64,000 nt of DNA from contig NC_071353.1 of assembly GCF_943734655.1 (NCBI RefSeq), forward strand, positions 82,424,604-82,488,603, read 5' to 3'. The position numbers and the translations under genes were made by a program. How positions within the stretch are numbered: position 1 is the stretch's first letter; each line of letters begins with the position of its first letter. Source of the stretch: Sabethes cyaneus (Eukaryota > Arthropoda > Insecta > Diptera > Culicidae). Shown piece after piece: positions 10,854 to 23,579 of the stretch. A model generated the notes under the pieces. It did no database searches. It saw only the letters and a program-made list of their open reading frames with translations, and was not told where the DNA came from.

Positions 10854-11629
10854 TTACGGACCGCTCATACCCATTGTTGGAGTTGAGCGGGATAGTTGTA
10901 ATCCTGTGCCCCAATTCAGTACTACATGGTTTATAAAGCCAATGACCCTTTTGGGATTTAGGCTCCATACCTGATATGGAGTAACAAGGGAACTTCCTAA
11001 GAAGTTGTGCCTTGCTAATGCAAGAGCTCCGCAATAGCAGAGCAGATACGCTGAACTTTCAGGTTCAGAGTTACAAAAGCGGCAGGTGTCAGATGATACC
11101 TTGCCGATATTCTTTAAATGATAAAGAGCGCGGCTGTGTCCCGTGAATGTGCGTAGTTCACTACGAGTTAAATGGAGTAGTTTTTTAGCTACTGCAGGGT
11201 TTAGGTAGATAAATTGTTTGGCTTGTCTACAACCCTGTGTTTGATTCCAACAAGATACTATTTCTAGCTTTTCCCATGTCATCAGTTCGCCTTTCACGGC
11301 GGATGGGGAGGTGCCCAGAAACGGTTCAGGACCAATAAATTACTGAGCTGATCCTTGTCTTGCTAGGTTGTCAGCAAATTCATTGCCCTCGATTCCGCAG
11401 TGACCGGGCACCCAAAGTAATAAAACTTTGTTTTGGCGGGAGAGCTCTTTCAATGCTGTGCTGCACTCCCAAACTAATTTAAACACGCATTTGACGGACT
11501 TGACGGACGGAGTGCCAGTAGTACTTCTTGGCTGTCCGTGAAGATAGCGATTTTCGCATGCCTGTACTTTCGATTCAAGCATATTGTTGCACAGATGTAT
11601 ATTGCATATACTTCTGCTTGAAAAACGGT
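10854..11629 (-). pseudogene. RNase H domain and C-terminus of an I/LOA-type non-LTR retrotransposon
   Basis: On the minus strand the RNase H begins at about 11629 with VFQAEVYAIYICAT and FTDSQ, shifts frame near 11480, and continues LLLWVPGHCGIEGNEFADNL. A TAA at 11340-11342 interrupts it. It then runs on in frame (GPEPFLGTSPSAVKGELM, LRTFTGHSRALYHLKNIG) to a C-terminal Zn-knuckle-like CRFCNSEPE segment. The acidic RNase H residues in TDSQ, AEVYA and FADN are present. Non-LTR clades with RNase H include I and LOA. It is cut at 11629 by the end of the family A element. Not functional. Confidence 0.8.
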
Positions 11630-13979
<2,350 letters not shown>

Positions 13980-14423
13980 AAAAGGTTTGTTTCAATACGT
14001 TGAGTAGTTTCTGAGAAAAAGGTAGGGAAACTGTGGGTAAAACGAACAGGGTGGGTAAGACGGACAGGTGGTTGATTCTACCAGTTAAGCATTAAAATTC
14101 GTAAATGTTTTGATGGGCATCTAACCATTTTGCTATCTCATGATGCCTGAACGTTCCCATCATCATTTAGAACATTGAAATTTTGATAAAGTACAGAAAA
14201 ACTGAAAATTGGAAGTGATTCTGCGTTTGGATGTAACTATTTTGCCAGCGAAATTAAGCTTTTTGAGTGGTTTAATTCTAAAATGTTATCAATAATATGA
14301 AGTATTTAAATTTAATACCTTTTCAAGTAACGTCTGCGTTGAAAAAATAGGTAATTTTATTTGCATATGGGAAGTTGTGAACGCTTAAAATGTATAACGA
14401 TGGGGTGAAATGGACAACTGCTA

Positions 14424-15502
14424 GGGGGTCGTGCACTAATTACGTAGGGTATATTGGGGGGAGGGGGGTTCCGCGAAATCTTACAAAATGTTATTTGGAG
14501 GGAGGGGAGTTTAATCATTTCCTACGTAATACGAAAAAATTATGAAAAGTTCACATTTTTTATAGCAACTCATGTTACTTGTTACAAAAAAATTTGAATT
14601 GATGTGTTAAGTTGTGAAGTGTCGAAATCCTGCCTGCTGCAAGGAAATGCGTAGCAACCTACTGAGTATTTTAGCCTTGCCCACTCAAGGAAACAGCAGT
14701 TGGCCTACTTGTTCCAGAGCCATCTGATGCCATCAGTTAATGCTATTATTCCAACATATTTTGTTCCAATTGGCTATCCCAATTCCGCAAGGTAGCCGCA
14801 AAATCCCTTATGATATCATGAGAAACATTTTAGTTTAAAAGTAGCTTATTCAACTAATGTATAGCTGTACCAATGGAACAAGTACCTAGATAAGCTACTA
14901 TACAACAAAAATGTTTCTTGGGATGTATTGTTCTTGTGTTCCTAAAGATCTTGCCTGCCGCATATGACCAGAGTGGGGTCAGTATTTTGCTTCAAAGGAA
15001 ACCGCGGATGATAATTACAGATCTGTACATTAGACGCAACGCAGTGCCAATTCCAATATAAGACCATGTCGTGTGTCATCTAGAAGAGGCAAAGAAATTC
15101 TTTGTACTCTTCAAGGGACACGTGTTCAGACAATTTAGAGTGGAACAATGCAAATTAAGTGAACGCTAGTGAGTTTCTGAGCATACACGAACATTTATTG
15201 ACCTCAATGCTGAAATACGATCTGTTCGTGAGTGGGTTACAGGGATTTACAACAGAAAATTGATATTGTTTTTTTTATGAATTTGTTTGAACTTTGGTTT
15301 TTATGAACTTGTTTGAACTTTGTTGACTGTTTCAATATTCTTTCAATCTAACTTTTTAAATAAAACTTAAATTATGATGTTTCAAAAAATCTTCCTAAGA
15401 TTTTGTACGGGGGGGAGAGGGGGATTGGCCAAAATCTTATATAGTTGGGAGGGGGGGTTCAAAAATGAGGAAAAAGCCCTTACGTAATTATTGCACGGCC
15501 CC
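14424..15502. mobile_element. TA-flanked element K nested in J1
   Basis: Left end GGGGGTCGTGCACTAATTAC and right end with GTAATTATTGCACGGCCCC are inverted copies, flanked by TA at 14422-14423 and 15503-15504. G-rich runs follow the TIRs on both sides. The middle (14640-15330) is unrecognised and could be another old insert. Confidence 0.75.
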
Positions 15503-15581
15503 TAGTGTGGGTAAGGGATAATAAAATTGTTTATTTCGCTTCTTATAGTAATATCTCATGCATAGAAATGATAATCTAACC

Positions 15582-15859
15582 CAGTGGTGCCCAGGTATAG
15601 GCATGATGCGGGCCAAACGAGATCGCCCCATGATGTCGCGGGCCGCAAATTCCTCTGGCCATTCCTGCGCATAACAAGATTTAAACCGGAAAGCATTCAG
15701 AACTACAAAATGCACGAGGCATTATGACTGATTTGAGTGACCCCTGTGTCATCATAAAGATTACTCGTAAGTCCACCATCTTTCAAATCAGTCCGCGGGT
15801 CGCACAAAACATTTTGAAGGGCCGCATGCGGCCCGCGGGCCGCGGTTTGGCCATCACTG
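15582..15859. mobile_element. 278-bp GC-rich hAT MITE with perfect 8-bp TSD
   Basis: Starts CAGTGGTGCCCAGG and ends GGCCATCACTG. ATCTAACC flanks it at 15574-15581 and 15860-15867. The CGCGGGCC-rich ends look like hAT elements of the CGGCCCGCGGGCC type found in many animals. It is far richer in GC than its surroundings. No coding. Confidence 0.85.
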
Positions 15860-16724
15860 ATCTAACCGGTGAACGTGGACTTCAAACAAATTAGCAGCGG
15901 CCAGACATGAAATAGCTTTTGGAATGCTTGTTAATATTGCCGCTGCCAAATAATTTTCGATTGGCAGCCCCTGATGGATGGGGGTGGACTGCCCCCTTCA
16001 CTTTTTGCACGCTACACCACCATATTTTACGTATTCAATTAGTTAAAGGTAAAAAATAATAATATGCTCTCAGTTCGGGTGATTTACAATACCTGTCCAT
16101 CTTACCCCCATACATTGTCCGTTTCACTCAAAGCACTAAAAAAGTTCACTTTTTCGGACCATTTTTAATACTCAAAATACACATTGAAAAACATTTTTTG
16201 TTAAATATTTGACTAACTGCTTTTGAAAACAATAGATTCAGTTCAACCTGATACTGTATACTGTATTTAGGTTTTATAAATCATAAGTTCACTGTATTAT
16301 ATTAGATGTTCTTCTTAACCTGTTCGTCTTACCCACAGTTCCCCTACATGAAATTTAAAAATAGTGGGTTTTCAGGAGCGGCGTTTTATTCCGTCGAGGT
16401 TGTTCCACGTCGCACTAGAATGCTTATGTGTATTATCGTTTTTTGGCCACTTCCCGTGGTCGGATTATTACAAAATTAGTATCAAAATAAGCGGAAAGGA
16501 CTGCAGAATCCGAATCTGAAATAAAAAACTTATGAGTTTTTCAAAAAATTTAGTCGTTTATGTCCCCTTAACTCATTATCTACTCATCTCATTATCTATA
16601 TCATATCAGCAACCAAATGAAAAAAATCCAACCCAGTTCTGTCTTTGCTGTGCTTCTTACCAATGGAAAAAATTTCAGAGGCGTTGGACAGAAATACTTT
16701 GCATTTATATTGATAGGTAAAAAA

Positions 16725-16935
16725 AGCAAAGCCATGGGTTTATACCGTCTTTAGACATTACCTTTCTTTATGGACAGACTTCGCAGCCGGCTGTTAGAGT
16801 ACAGGAAAATTACGGGGCCAGTGCAACAATCCTACTGACTCTAACTAGCAAGCACCGCCTAGCCGAGATTCGAACATACGACGATTGGCTTGTTAGACCA
16901 GCATCGTACCTCGAAGCTAGCTGGGCGGTTGATAG
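16725..16935 (-). mobile_element. tRNA-derived SINE (family T), reverse copy
   Basis: Minus-strand box A TAGCTTCGAGG (16909-16919) and box B GTTCGAATC (16867-16875) have tRNA-like spacing. The same sequence is found on the plus strand at 62060-62290. The tail side carries GCTTTGCTTT. Not a functional tRNA: no acceptor stem pairing is evident. Confidence 0.7.
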
Positions 16936-17021
16936 GTACGGTACGTCAAAAACGCCACCATCAGAAAAGCGCCCACCGCCTGCGTTGATAAAAAGAGCCG
17001 GTGTTATATATATATACAAGA

Positions 17022-17510
17022 GCACGTTTATTGTTTATTGTTTATTTGTATAAAAATATCAACAGGCCTACTGGCCCTACTGATACACTTAAACTAGAAT
17101 CTACGTGCTAGTGCCAGGAAACGAGTTTTCAGTACCTCGCGGCTGACGTTTAAGTCGAAGCTATGTGTAAATCGATTGAAATGGCGTTGCAGACCGATGA
17201 TTGTGCTAAATGTGCTATAGTTGGTTCGCCGATGCGGTACACGCAGAAATGGACCGTTGCGTAGAACACGACTTTGGGCGTATATGTTGAGGTTCGCGAG
17301 TAGACATGGGCAATCCACTCTCGAGGTCAGCATGTCGGCGACTGCCATTGCTCTGATCACGTCGCGACGAGTGTTCAACGGGTCAAGATCGATGAGTCTG
17401 CAGCGTTGTTCATAGCAGGGCAGCCGAAAGTGGTCATTCCAGGGCAATCTTCGAAGTGCAAAACGTATGAATCGGCGCTGCATTGACTCGCTGCACGTGT
17501 TGTTGACTGT
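17022..17510 (-). mobile_element. 5'-truncated Jockey/CR1-group element, 3' end
   Basis: The minus-strand ORF (17483 to 17094) matches the C-terminus of the element at 1567-1967: FIRFALRRLPWND, CYEQRCRL, PHRRTNYSTF. It ends at TAG, followed by a short 3' UTR of about 55 nt and an AAACAAT-repeat tail at about 17023-17043. The 5' truncation falls near 17505. It shows what the 3' end of the first element should have looked like. Confidence 0.85.
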
Positions 17511-17615
17511 AAGCTTTCGTAAAAAAGATGCCTACGTCTCAAGCTTTTTTAGCTTTTTTTAATATGACTGCTTCTGCTTTTTAGCATTTTGTGTCACCAT
17601 GCTCTATACACCATG

Positions 17616-18095
17616 GGGAAAGTCACGCAGAGCTAAAGGCTTTACTCGATGTTGTAGAAAAACGGTTGGAGTCTCTCGAATTTCATAACCTAAAGATGCA
17701 GGACGGGTTGCCTGAAGCAATACTCGTGAACCTGGTCATCTCAAAATTAGATAATGTCGCCCGAAGCTACCTGTTTTAAGGATACACTAAACTTTATACG
17801 GAAACGCTGTTACATACTAGAAAGTTGTGAGTCATCTGCGAATTCAGCAAAATCCAGAGTTCAAATGAATCAACGAACTGGTATTCCGAGTACGATGAGC
17901 AAGATACATGCAGCCACAGTTCAGCAAGCAAATTGCTATCCCATATGCAATAAGGAACATTTATTAGATATGTGCGAATCGTTTGAAAAGGTGACGGTAA
18001 ACAGTCGGTATGCTAAGGCCAAGCAACTGGGTTTGTGCTTTTTATATTTGAAACGTGGGCATCGTACAGTCGACCTTACACGATGATAGCAAATG
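17616..18095 (+). pseudogene. BEL/Pao gag, part 2 (zinc-knuckle region)
   Basis: Continues part 1 directly: HAELKALLDVVEKRLESLE, then DGLPEAILVNLVISKLDN in frame 2. After a frameshift near 17775, frame 3 reads DTLNFIRKRCYILE and the knuckle region CYPICNKEHLLDMCESF, then LGLCFLYLKRGHRTVDL. A CPxC-H-C knuckle and a decayed second one mark the gag C-terminus. The reading is cut at about 18095 by element O. Confidence 0.78.
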
Positions 18096-19855
18096 CACGG
18101 TGTTCAAAATACCGTTATTGAAAAATAAAATAGGCCATTTAAACGGCAAATGCCAGTTGATTTGTATTGTCATCCTACACTTCTGATCCAATTTTTAAAA
18201 AAATCGTTCGACGAATTTTTGAGTTACCGTGAAAGCACCAGTCGCCGCGCAATTAGTACGTTGGCTGGTACATAAATGCATGTATAAAAATATTTCTTTT
18301 ACATGTTATTAGGCAATATACATTTTCGGTTAGTGTTTTTATTACGCTTTCAGACAAAAATATTAAAAACGTCGCTTTGTTGCCACTAACCAGCCAAACA
18401 CGACTTCGAGTGCATCATGTACATTTACCAATTCCCGCGCACATAACTTTGCTCCGTTTCCATTGCAGTGCACCAATGGTTCAATCGCCGCGGACTTTTC
18501 GTACTCATTTATTTCAATAAACATTTATATTATATTCAACTGCTAATATGTTGTTATAAATTTGACTATCATAAACATGTTTTTCAATAGTTCTTTTCAA
18601 TTATTTGTCTTTTAAAGCCAAATAATATAAAATATATGAAAAATACTTCTATATACATCCAAATGCAAAACAATCCCTTGTACAATACTATACAATTTGT
18701 ACAATAGAACATTAGAACATTCTCCATAACCTTTTCCTGGTTCTATAAGTAGATGTTATTTTCCAACGACCCATGCGCAGCGATAGGATAAGGTAATATT
18801 TTAGCTGTACCAAAGGCCGCATACTCGAAAATACCAGCAAAAATGCAACAACGATCAAAATGTGCAGCATTTCATATGGAGAAATGTTTAGTTCACTTCT
18901 CATTTCAATTTTTGTGGAATATTTTGCTACGCGTCCCAAGAAACTCAAGAATGCACTTTTTTAGTTTGTCAGCTAACAAATTTGCAAAGATGGCGTCTTG
19001 TAGTATCACCCGGTTGAATTTATTTTTTCTTTGCTTCTTCAAGCATCGCCTGGTTGTCTATTTTGCTTTAACATAAACAGAAAAAGTGTAACAACAGAAC
19101 TGTATGCATAAAATTATATTTTTTTATCTTAATTTTATGTAATTAATGAAAATATTACCGGGTGCGCGGCCACTGGAACTGCGCGGCGATTGGTGCTTTT
19201 ACGGTACCGTCATCCGGGGATACTTGCAACACCGGGGTTACTTGCAACATTTCTGCGCATCGCGCTTTTGACAGCTCTAACGCATTTGTTTGTTAACATA
19301 ACCATTTGCACCCAATGCTATTTTAAAGAAGAGACGTTTACCTATTGTTTAGTTAGGTTTAATCCATTACATAATTGTTTTGCTTGTTTTTATACGATTG
19401 GAAAATAATTCCACTTTCAGAGCAGAAAAAATGGATGTGCAAAGTTGCATCAGTTCATTGACATGGAATTATTTTTTATTGTTTGGTTCCTGTACACAAT
19501 AAGTGCATCATATAAGCTTTAAAGGACAGATTGCTCATATAAAGTAAATAAAAATCTTGAATGAAACTTCCAAAATGAACGTAAATCACAGCCTGTATCA
19601 ATTTTTTATGGTACATATGCCCAAAGGCAACCGTTTTAGGAGTACGCTGTATTGTGACTTGCCGGAAATGTTACGGATTAAGTTATTGCTGTTGGAAATA
19701 ATCAGTATTGAACATGAATAAATACTTATCATACGACACCTCAAATTACGCCAGAATTTAAAATCCAGAGCAATCGAAATCAGGTCAACTACCTGGCACC
19801 ACGTTGGTTATATCTGGACAAGTTCCGGGGACTTCCGGGAACACCCGGACAAGTG

Positions 19856-20324
19856 GCCAGTTTTGTCCATGAACAACAAGTTATCGTGCGACACCTTAAA
19901 TCAAACTAGAATTCAATAACCAGGTCAATGGTAGCCAAATCTGCTATCTAGGGTAAGGTTTGGTCATATCTGGACATATTTGAAGGACTTTGGGAACCCC
20001 TAGGAAAGTCAATAACACAATGAGGTACATCTTTCATAATAATACCATGTCCGAAATTGACCTTTGTGGTTCTAGGTACTCAATTTGGCTTACATGGATC
20101 TGTTTTCAAATTTTTAGTGTGATTTAAGGTGTCGTATGATGAGTTTTTGCTCATGTTCGAAGCTGGTTTTTTTCTAGGGGTTCCCGGAGTCTCCCAAATA
20201 TGTCCAGATATGACCAAACCTTACTGTAGATAACAGATTTGGCTTCCATTGATTTGGTTATTCAATTCTAGTGTGATTTAAGGTGTCGCACGATAAGTTG
20301 TTGTTCATGGGCAAAACTGGCCTT
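19856..20324. repeat. Inverted repeat with 150-bp arms inside O
   Basis: 19856-20008 pairs with the reverse complement of 20176-20324. Shared strings include GGTTTGGTCATATCTGGACA and TTATCGTGCGACACCTTAAA. Two further partial units (19728-19850, 20120-20160) carry the CGACACCT motif, so this is a small repeat cluster. Confidence 0.75.
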
Positions 20325-20737
20325 CAGGGCTGTCATTCGCTTACACTATGCGCCCAATGTTCCAATATTATGCCTTGTCGCACAGAGCGATTCGGCAACA
20401 CACCTCTACATCTAATATGCACACAGCGTACGAGCGAAACCGGAGTGGGAGCGAACGACAGCACTCGGTGAAAATCGCCCAGTGAATGATCATCCAAACA
20501 GCACTTGGTGCTGCAGTTTGCCACACTCCGTGCGGAATTAACGCAAACAGATTGATTTGTATTTACAAATTTTCTGCACTTTTGAAAGAGAAAATACACG
20601 CTGCACTGAACAACTAATATGGTCTACCCTTTAAAACTTCAAAAGGGCGTAATTTAAAAATTCGTCGAACGTTGTTTTTAAAAATTGGTTCAGAGGTGTA
20701 GGATAACAATACAAACCAACTGGCATTTGCCGTTTAA

Positions 20738-21639
20738 CCCTCAATTGATCAACCGGGTACACCTGTACCCTTTTCATATTTCATACTCCGATTTCGGTAT
20801 GTTCTTTTTAAAATAATGTCTAGGGGCTCCTGTTCCTCGTTATTTAGACGAATTTGAATAAATTCAATCATTTATTGAGAAACATGTTGAAAAAAATTTT
20901 GAGTTTTGGACCGTCAAAGTCCAATACCCCGATTTTGATCAACCGGGTACAGGTGTACCCACTTAACAATTCCACGATAAAGAGTACTCCGATTTAGTTC
21001 AAACTTTGTGTACTTGTTCTTTTTCTAAAAATTTTATATCGTCATTTTTTATTTTGCGCTTAGGGTGCCGCCTAGTGAGTTAAGGTGGCTCTAAAAATAA
21101 TTGAGAATCTTTTTTTAAAAATTTGTATCTCCCAAACGAAAAAAAGACACGTTTCTAAAATTTTGATATGTTATGCAAAAAAAACTCAAACTTTCAGAAA
21201 AAATATAAAAACTGGGATCTTTTTAGGTATTACAACTTGAAATACCCTAAAATTCAATGATAAAAGTAAGCAAAAATTTGGGTTTCGAACCAATATTTTT
21301 CACAGAAAGCTCATTTAGGCCACATTTTTTCTTAAAATCTCATCATCATATCTTTCATTTCAAAATTATCAAAATTATTAAAATCGGTCGAGTGAATCAA
21401 AAGTTATGATTTAAAAAAAAAGGCATCATGGCAAGGGTGATGATTTTTGGAACCACCCTAACTCAGAAGGGGGATCCCTAAGCGACAAATAAAAAATTTA
21501 GGTCATAAATTTTCAAAACACAGACAAACATGCAAAATTTGAGCAAAATCGGAGCACTTTTTGTCATGGAATTACTAAATTGGTACACCTGTACCCGGTT
21601 GATCAGATTGCGTTGATTTTTTGGTTGATCAATTGAGGG
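20738..21639. mobile_element. piggyBac-type MITE with TTAA target duplication
   Basis: Ends are CCCTCAATTGATCAACC and its inverted copy GGTTGATCAATTGAGGG, flanked by TTAA at 20734-20737 and 21640-21643. The other terminus of O has the uninterrupted site GGCCATTTAAACGGC, so the empty site is known. TTAA with a CCC start is the piggyBac pattern. A GGGTACACCTGTACC-type motif recurs three times inside. Confidence 0.85.
21057..21484. mobile_element. 428-bp TIR element nested in the piggyBac-type MITE
   Basis: CGCTTAGGGTGCCGCC on the left, and CCTAAGCG preceded by GGGGGATC on the right, make imperfect inverted ends. GAGTTAAGGTGG and its complement continue the match. No clear target duplication was found. 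Confidence 0.6.
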
Positions 21640-21685
21640 TTAAATGGACTATTTTATTTTTAATAACGGTAAATTGAACACCGTG

Positions 21686-21854
21686 AAATAGTGTGGAATG
21701 TAAGAACAAACATCACCAGCAATGCGAAAGCGTCAACTGGCAAGGTCGAGATGGACACTTCTATAGCAAGCGGTACAAGAAGGAATGAAGAGTCATCCAT
21801 TGTAGCAAAATGTGAAGTTCCTGCCACACCAGCTACCGCGCCAAGACAGGTATT
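21686..21854 (+). pseudogene. BEL/Pao gag, part 3 (end of gag toward protease)
   Basis: After element O the reading resumes with VECKNKHHQQC, the other half of the second gag knuckle, then STGKVEMDTSIASGTRRNE and VPATPATAPRQVF. It stops at 21855 where a CAGGG-ended repeat begins. No protease, RT or integrase follows in this window. Confidence 0.65.
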
Positions 21855-21990
21855 CAGGGTACCGATTACCTGGAAAATCAGGGAAAACCTGAAAATGTCA
21901 GAAAAACTCGTTTCAGTCCGGAAAAGTCAGGGAATGTCAGGGAATTTCATTTGAAGTCAGGGATTTTTGGCAAGGGAAGAAAACATACCC
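21855..21990. repeat. Terminal piece of an S-type element
   Basis: CAGGGTACCGATTACCTGG followed by repeated TCAGGGAAT-type strings resembles the right end of the element at 60001-63287 read in reverse. It truncates the BEL reading. The other end was not found. Confidence 0.55.
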
Positions 21991-22910
21991 GAAAAGCACT
22001 GCAAGAATAACAATTACTTCAAGTATCTGGCACCTTTTTATTTAAGGCCATTGCATATTCCCAAATCAAATAGTATATGACACGTTAGTTTTACTCGCGT
22101 GCAACCATTCTGCTGTGTACAAATTTCCCAGAGTTTCGAAATTTAGAATTCCATGGATGTGCGACTGACCAGGTAACGTTTCTTAGCAATGGTTGGATCG
22201 ATTTTGGATTTAAAGGGAAGGGCTCACAATCTAATTTATCATCTTATATATAAAAATGGAAGTGAAAAAGTTCGACCGCGCATCACTTGAGAACGGAGCA
22301 TCCGATTTGAGCCGTCTTTTCTTTATTGTGTTCGTTTCCACCACCACAATGTTTTTACGGCGAGAAAAATCGGAAAATTTACTGGAAAGATTGGAAAACT
22401 CGAAAAATAAATTTTCCATATAAAACCCGCAACGCATTGTATGCGCCATATCAGTGGTGACTACGATCATCAACCGATTCCACGTTCGATTAACAGCACC
22501 GTTGTCGCCAAAAACGAACATGTGTTAGCTTCATTGAAATCACCACATGTAACAATGAGGGATATTCTTGCTGTCAACCATTTTTGTGGTTTAGCAAGAT
22601 CCGAGAATAATGAACATGATGTAATATGTTGTAGGTATAATTTTTGATAAACCCAAACTCAAGCCTAAAGCATCAGAAATGAAATTCGGATTACCTACGA
22701 ATGGCCGAAACACAAATGGCCGAATCACGAATGGCCGAAACACAAATGGCCGAAATAACGAATGGCATAACATATCAAATGGCCGAATCACGAATGGCCG
22801 AATCACAAAAGGCCGAATCGCGAATGGCCGAATCACAAATGGCCGAAACACGAATGGCCGAAACACGAATGGCCGAATGTCATATTCGACCGAAAATATT
22901 CATAGTCTTC

Positions 22911-23160
22911 AACCTGTGCAAACGTTGGATACATGCTGTCCTTACTCGCTACCGCTCGTTCGGACTTAACTAAGGGATAATCCCTAATAGACAGTAAACC
23001 TAGGAAAATGCATGCACCTAAATAGTAGTGGTTTCTGCGGGGGGGCTGCCCCCCGCAGTGGCCGGCGCTTCCGACGGCGGGTCACCGGCGCACACTCGCG
23101 GCCTGCGGCCGTCTCGCCCTGAATCATCTAGGAAACATTTGCTACTCACACGGTAAATAC
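22911..23160. repeat. GC-rich block F, copy 1
   Basis: Bounded by a CCTAGGAAAATGC side and a CATCTAGGAAAC side, with CACTCGCGGCC and GCCGTCTCGCCCTGAA inside. Copies lie at 33470-33700 and 44771-44938. The GC content contrasts strongly with the surroundings. Function unknown. Confidence 0.75.
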
Positions 23161-23183
23161 GTCTCGCACCTTATAATGAAGAT

Positions 23184-23579
23184 GTGTTTATAATCAAGAA
23201 ATATTTTCGGAATACTTATATAAGTGGGAGAAACCGGAACAACAGGCCATTGTTTCACCCCACTCTGTGGTCAAATTTTAAGCCTATCATTGACAAGCTA
23301 CCGCGGAACACAAACAACTTGGAACCATGGCACCAACGATGGACAACCATTGTTGGTGCCCATCACCTGTCAATGACCAGGATCATCACAGAGCTTCGGG
23401 TGGAGCAAAATGCGATAAAGGGGAACATCCTTAGAATTCTTCAGGGGGATGTTCCGAATTCGCGCCGAGAAATAGACGAAAAAATCTACTCGAAATGTGT
23501 TAATGCTCACAAAATGAGCAGCAAAAATTTTGTTGACGCAGTTGCGATTTTATTAAGCGCTAAACAAAGACGTTCGTAA
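23184..23579 (+). pseudogene. C-terminal fragment of a MULE-type transposase
   Basis: The 131-residue frame contains NTNNLEPWHQRWTTIVGAHH then LSMTRIITELRVEQ, which matches the pattern N-N-x-E/EP-W-H-x-R-x-x-x-x-V-G followed by an I-x-x-L-x-x-E-Q helix at the C-terminal end of animal MULE transposases. The DDE catalytic part is missing upstream, where a GC-rich block sits instead. The first residues before about 23230 look unrelated. It probably cannot catalyse transposition. Its position between the foldback arms supports the element class. Confidence 0.65.

Larger units (their letters stand above)
14025..16344. mobile_element. TA-flanked DNA element J1 with inverted termini
   Basis: Starts GGGAAACTGTGGGTAA and ends TTACCCACAGTTCCCC. 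TA flanks it at 14023-14024 and 16345-16346. Removing it joins the two halves of the right inverted arm, so the empty site is supported. The TA duplication suggests Tc1/mariner/pogo type. There is no transposase; it contains element K and a hAT MITE. A related end is at 25588-25606. Confidence 0.8.
18096..21685. mobile_element. Long-TIR element O splitting the BEL gag
   Basis: Left end CACGGTGTTCAAAATACCG and right end with the inverted copy (ending ACACCGTG at 21685). The inverted termini exceed 120 bp once a nested MITE (20738-21639) is removed; they share TTTAAACGGCAAATGCCAGT and its complement. AAAT flanks both sides. The interior carries GC-rich blocks (18230-18490, 19150-19220) and a second inverted repeat pair. 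No transposase seen. Confidence 0.7.

Noticed and set aside
22709..22880. CRISPR-like array
   Set aside because: Units are contiguous with no unique spacers, are inverted at the other end of the element, and the genome is eukaryotic.
22679..22973. Proteins made of NGRITNGRNT or IRPFVIRPFV repeats (also 22591-22866, 23708-23992)
   Set aside because: They are six-frame readings of the minisatellite arms of the foldback element.
23184..23579. An intact transposase gene
   Set aside because: Only the C-terminal part is present; no catalytic DDE domain precedes it.
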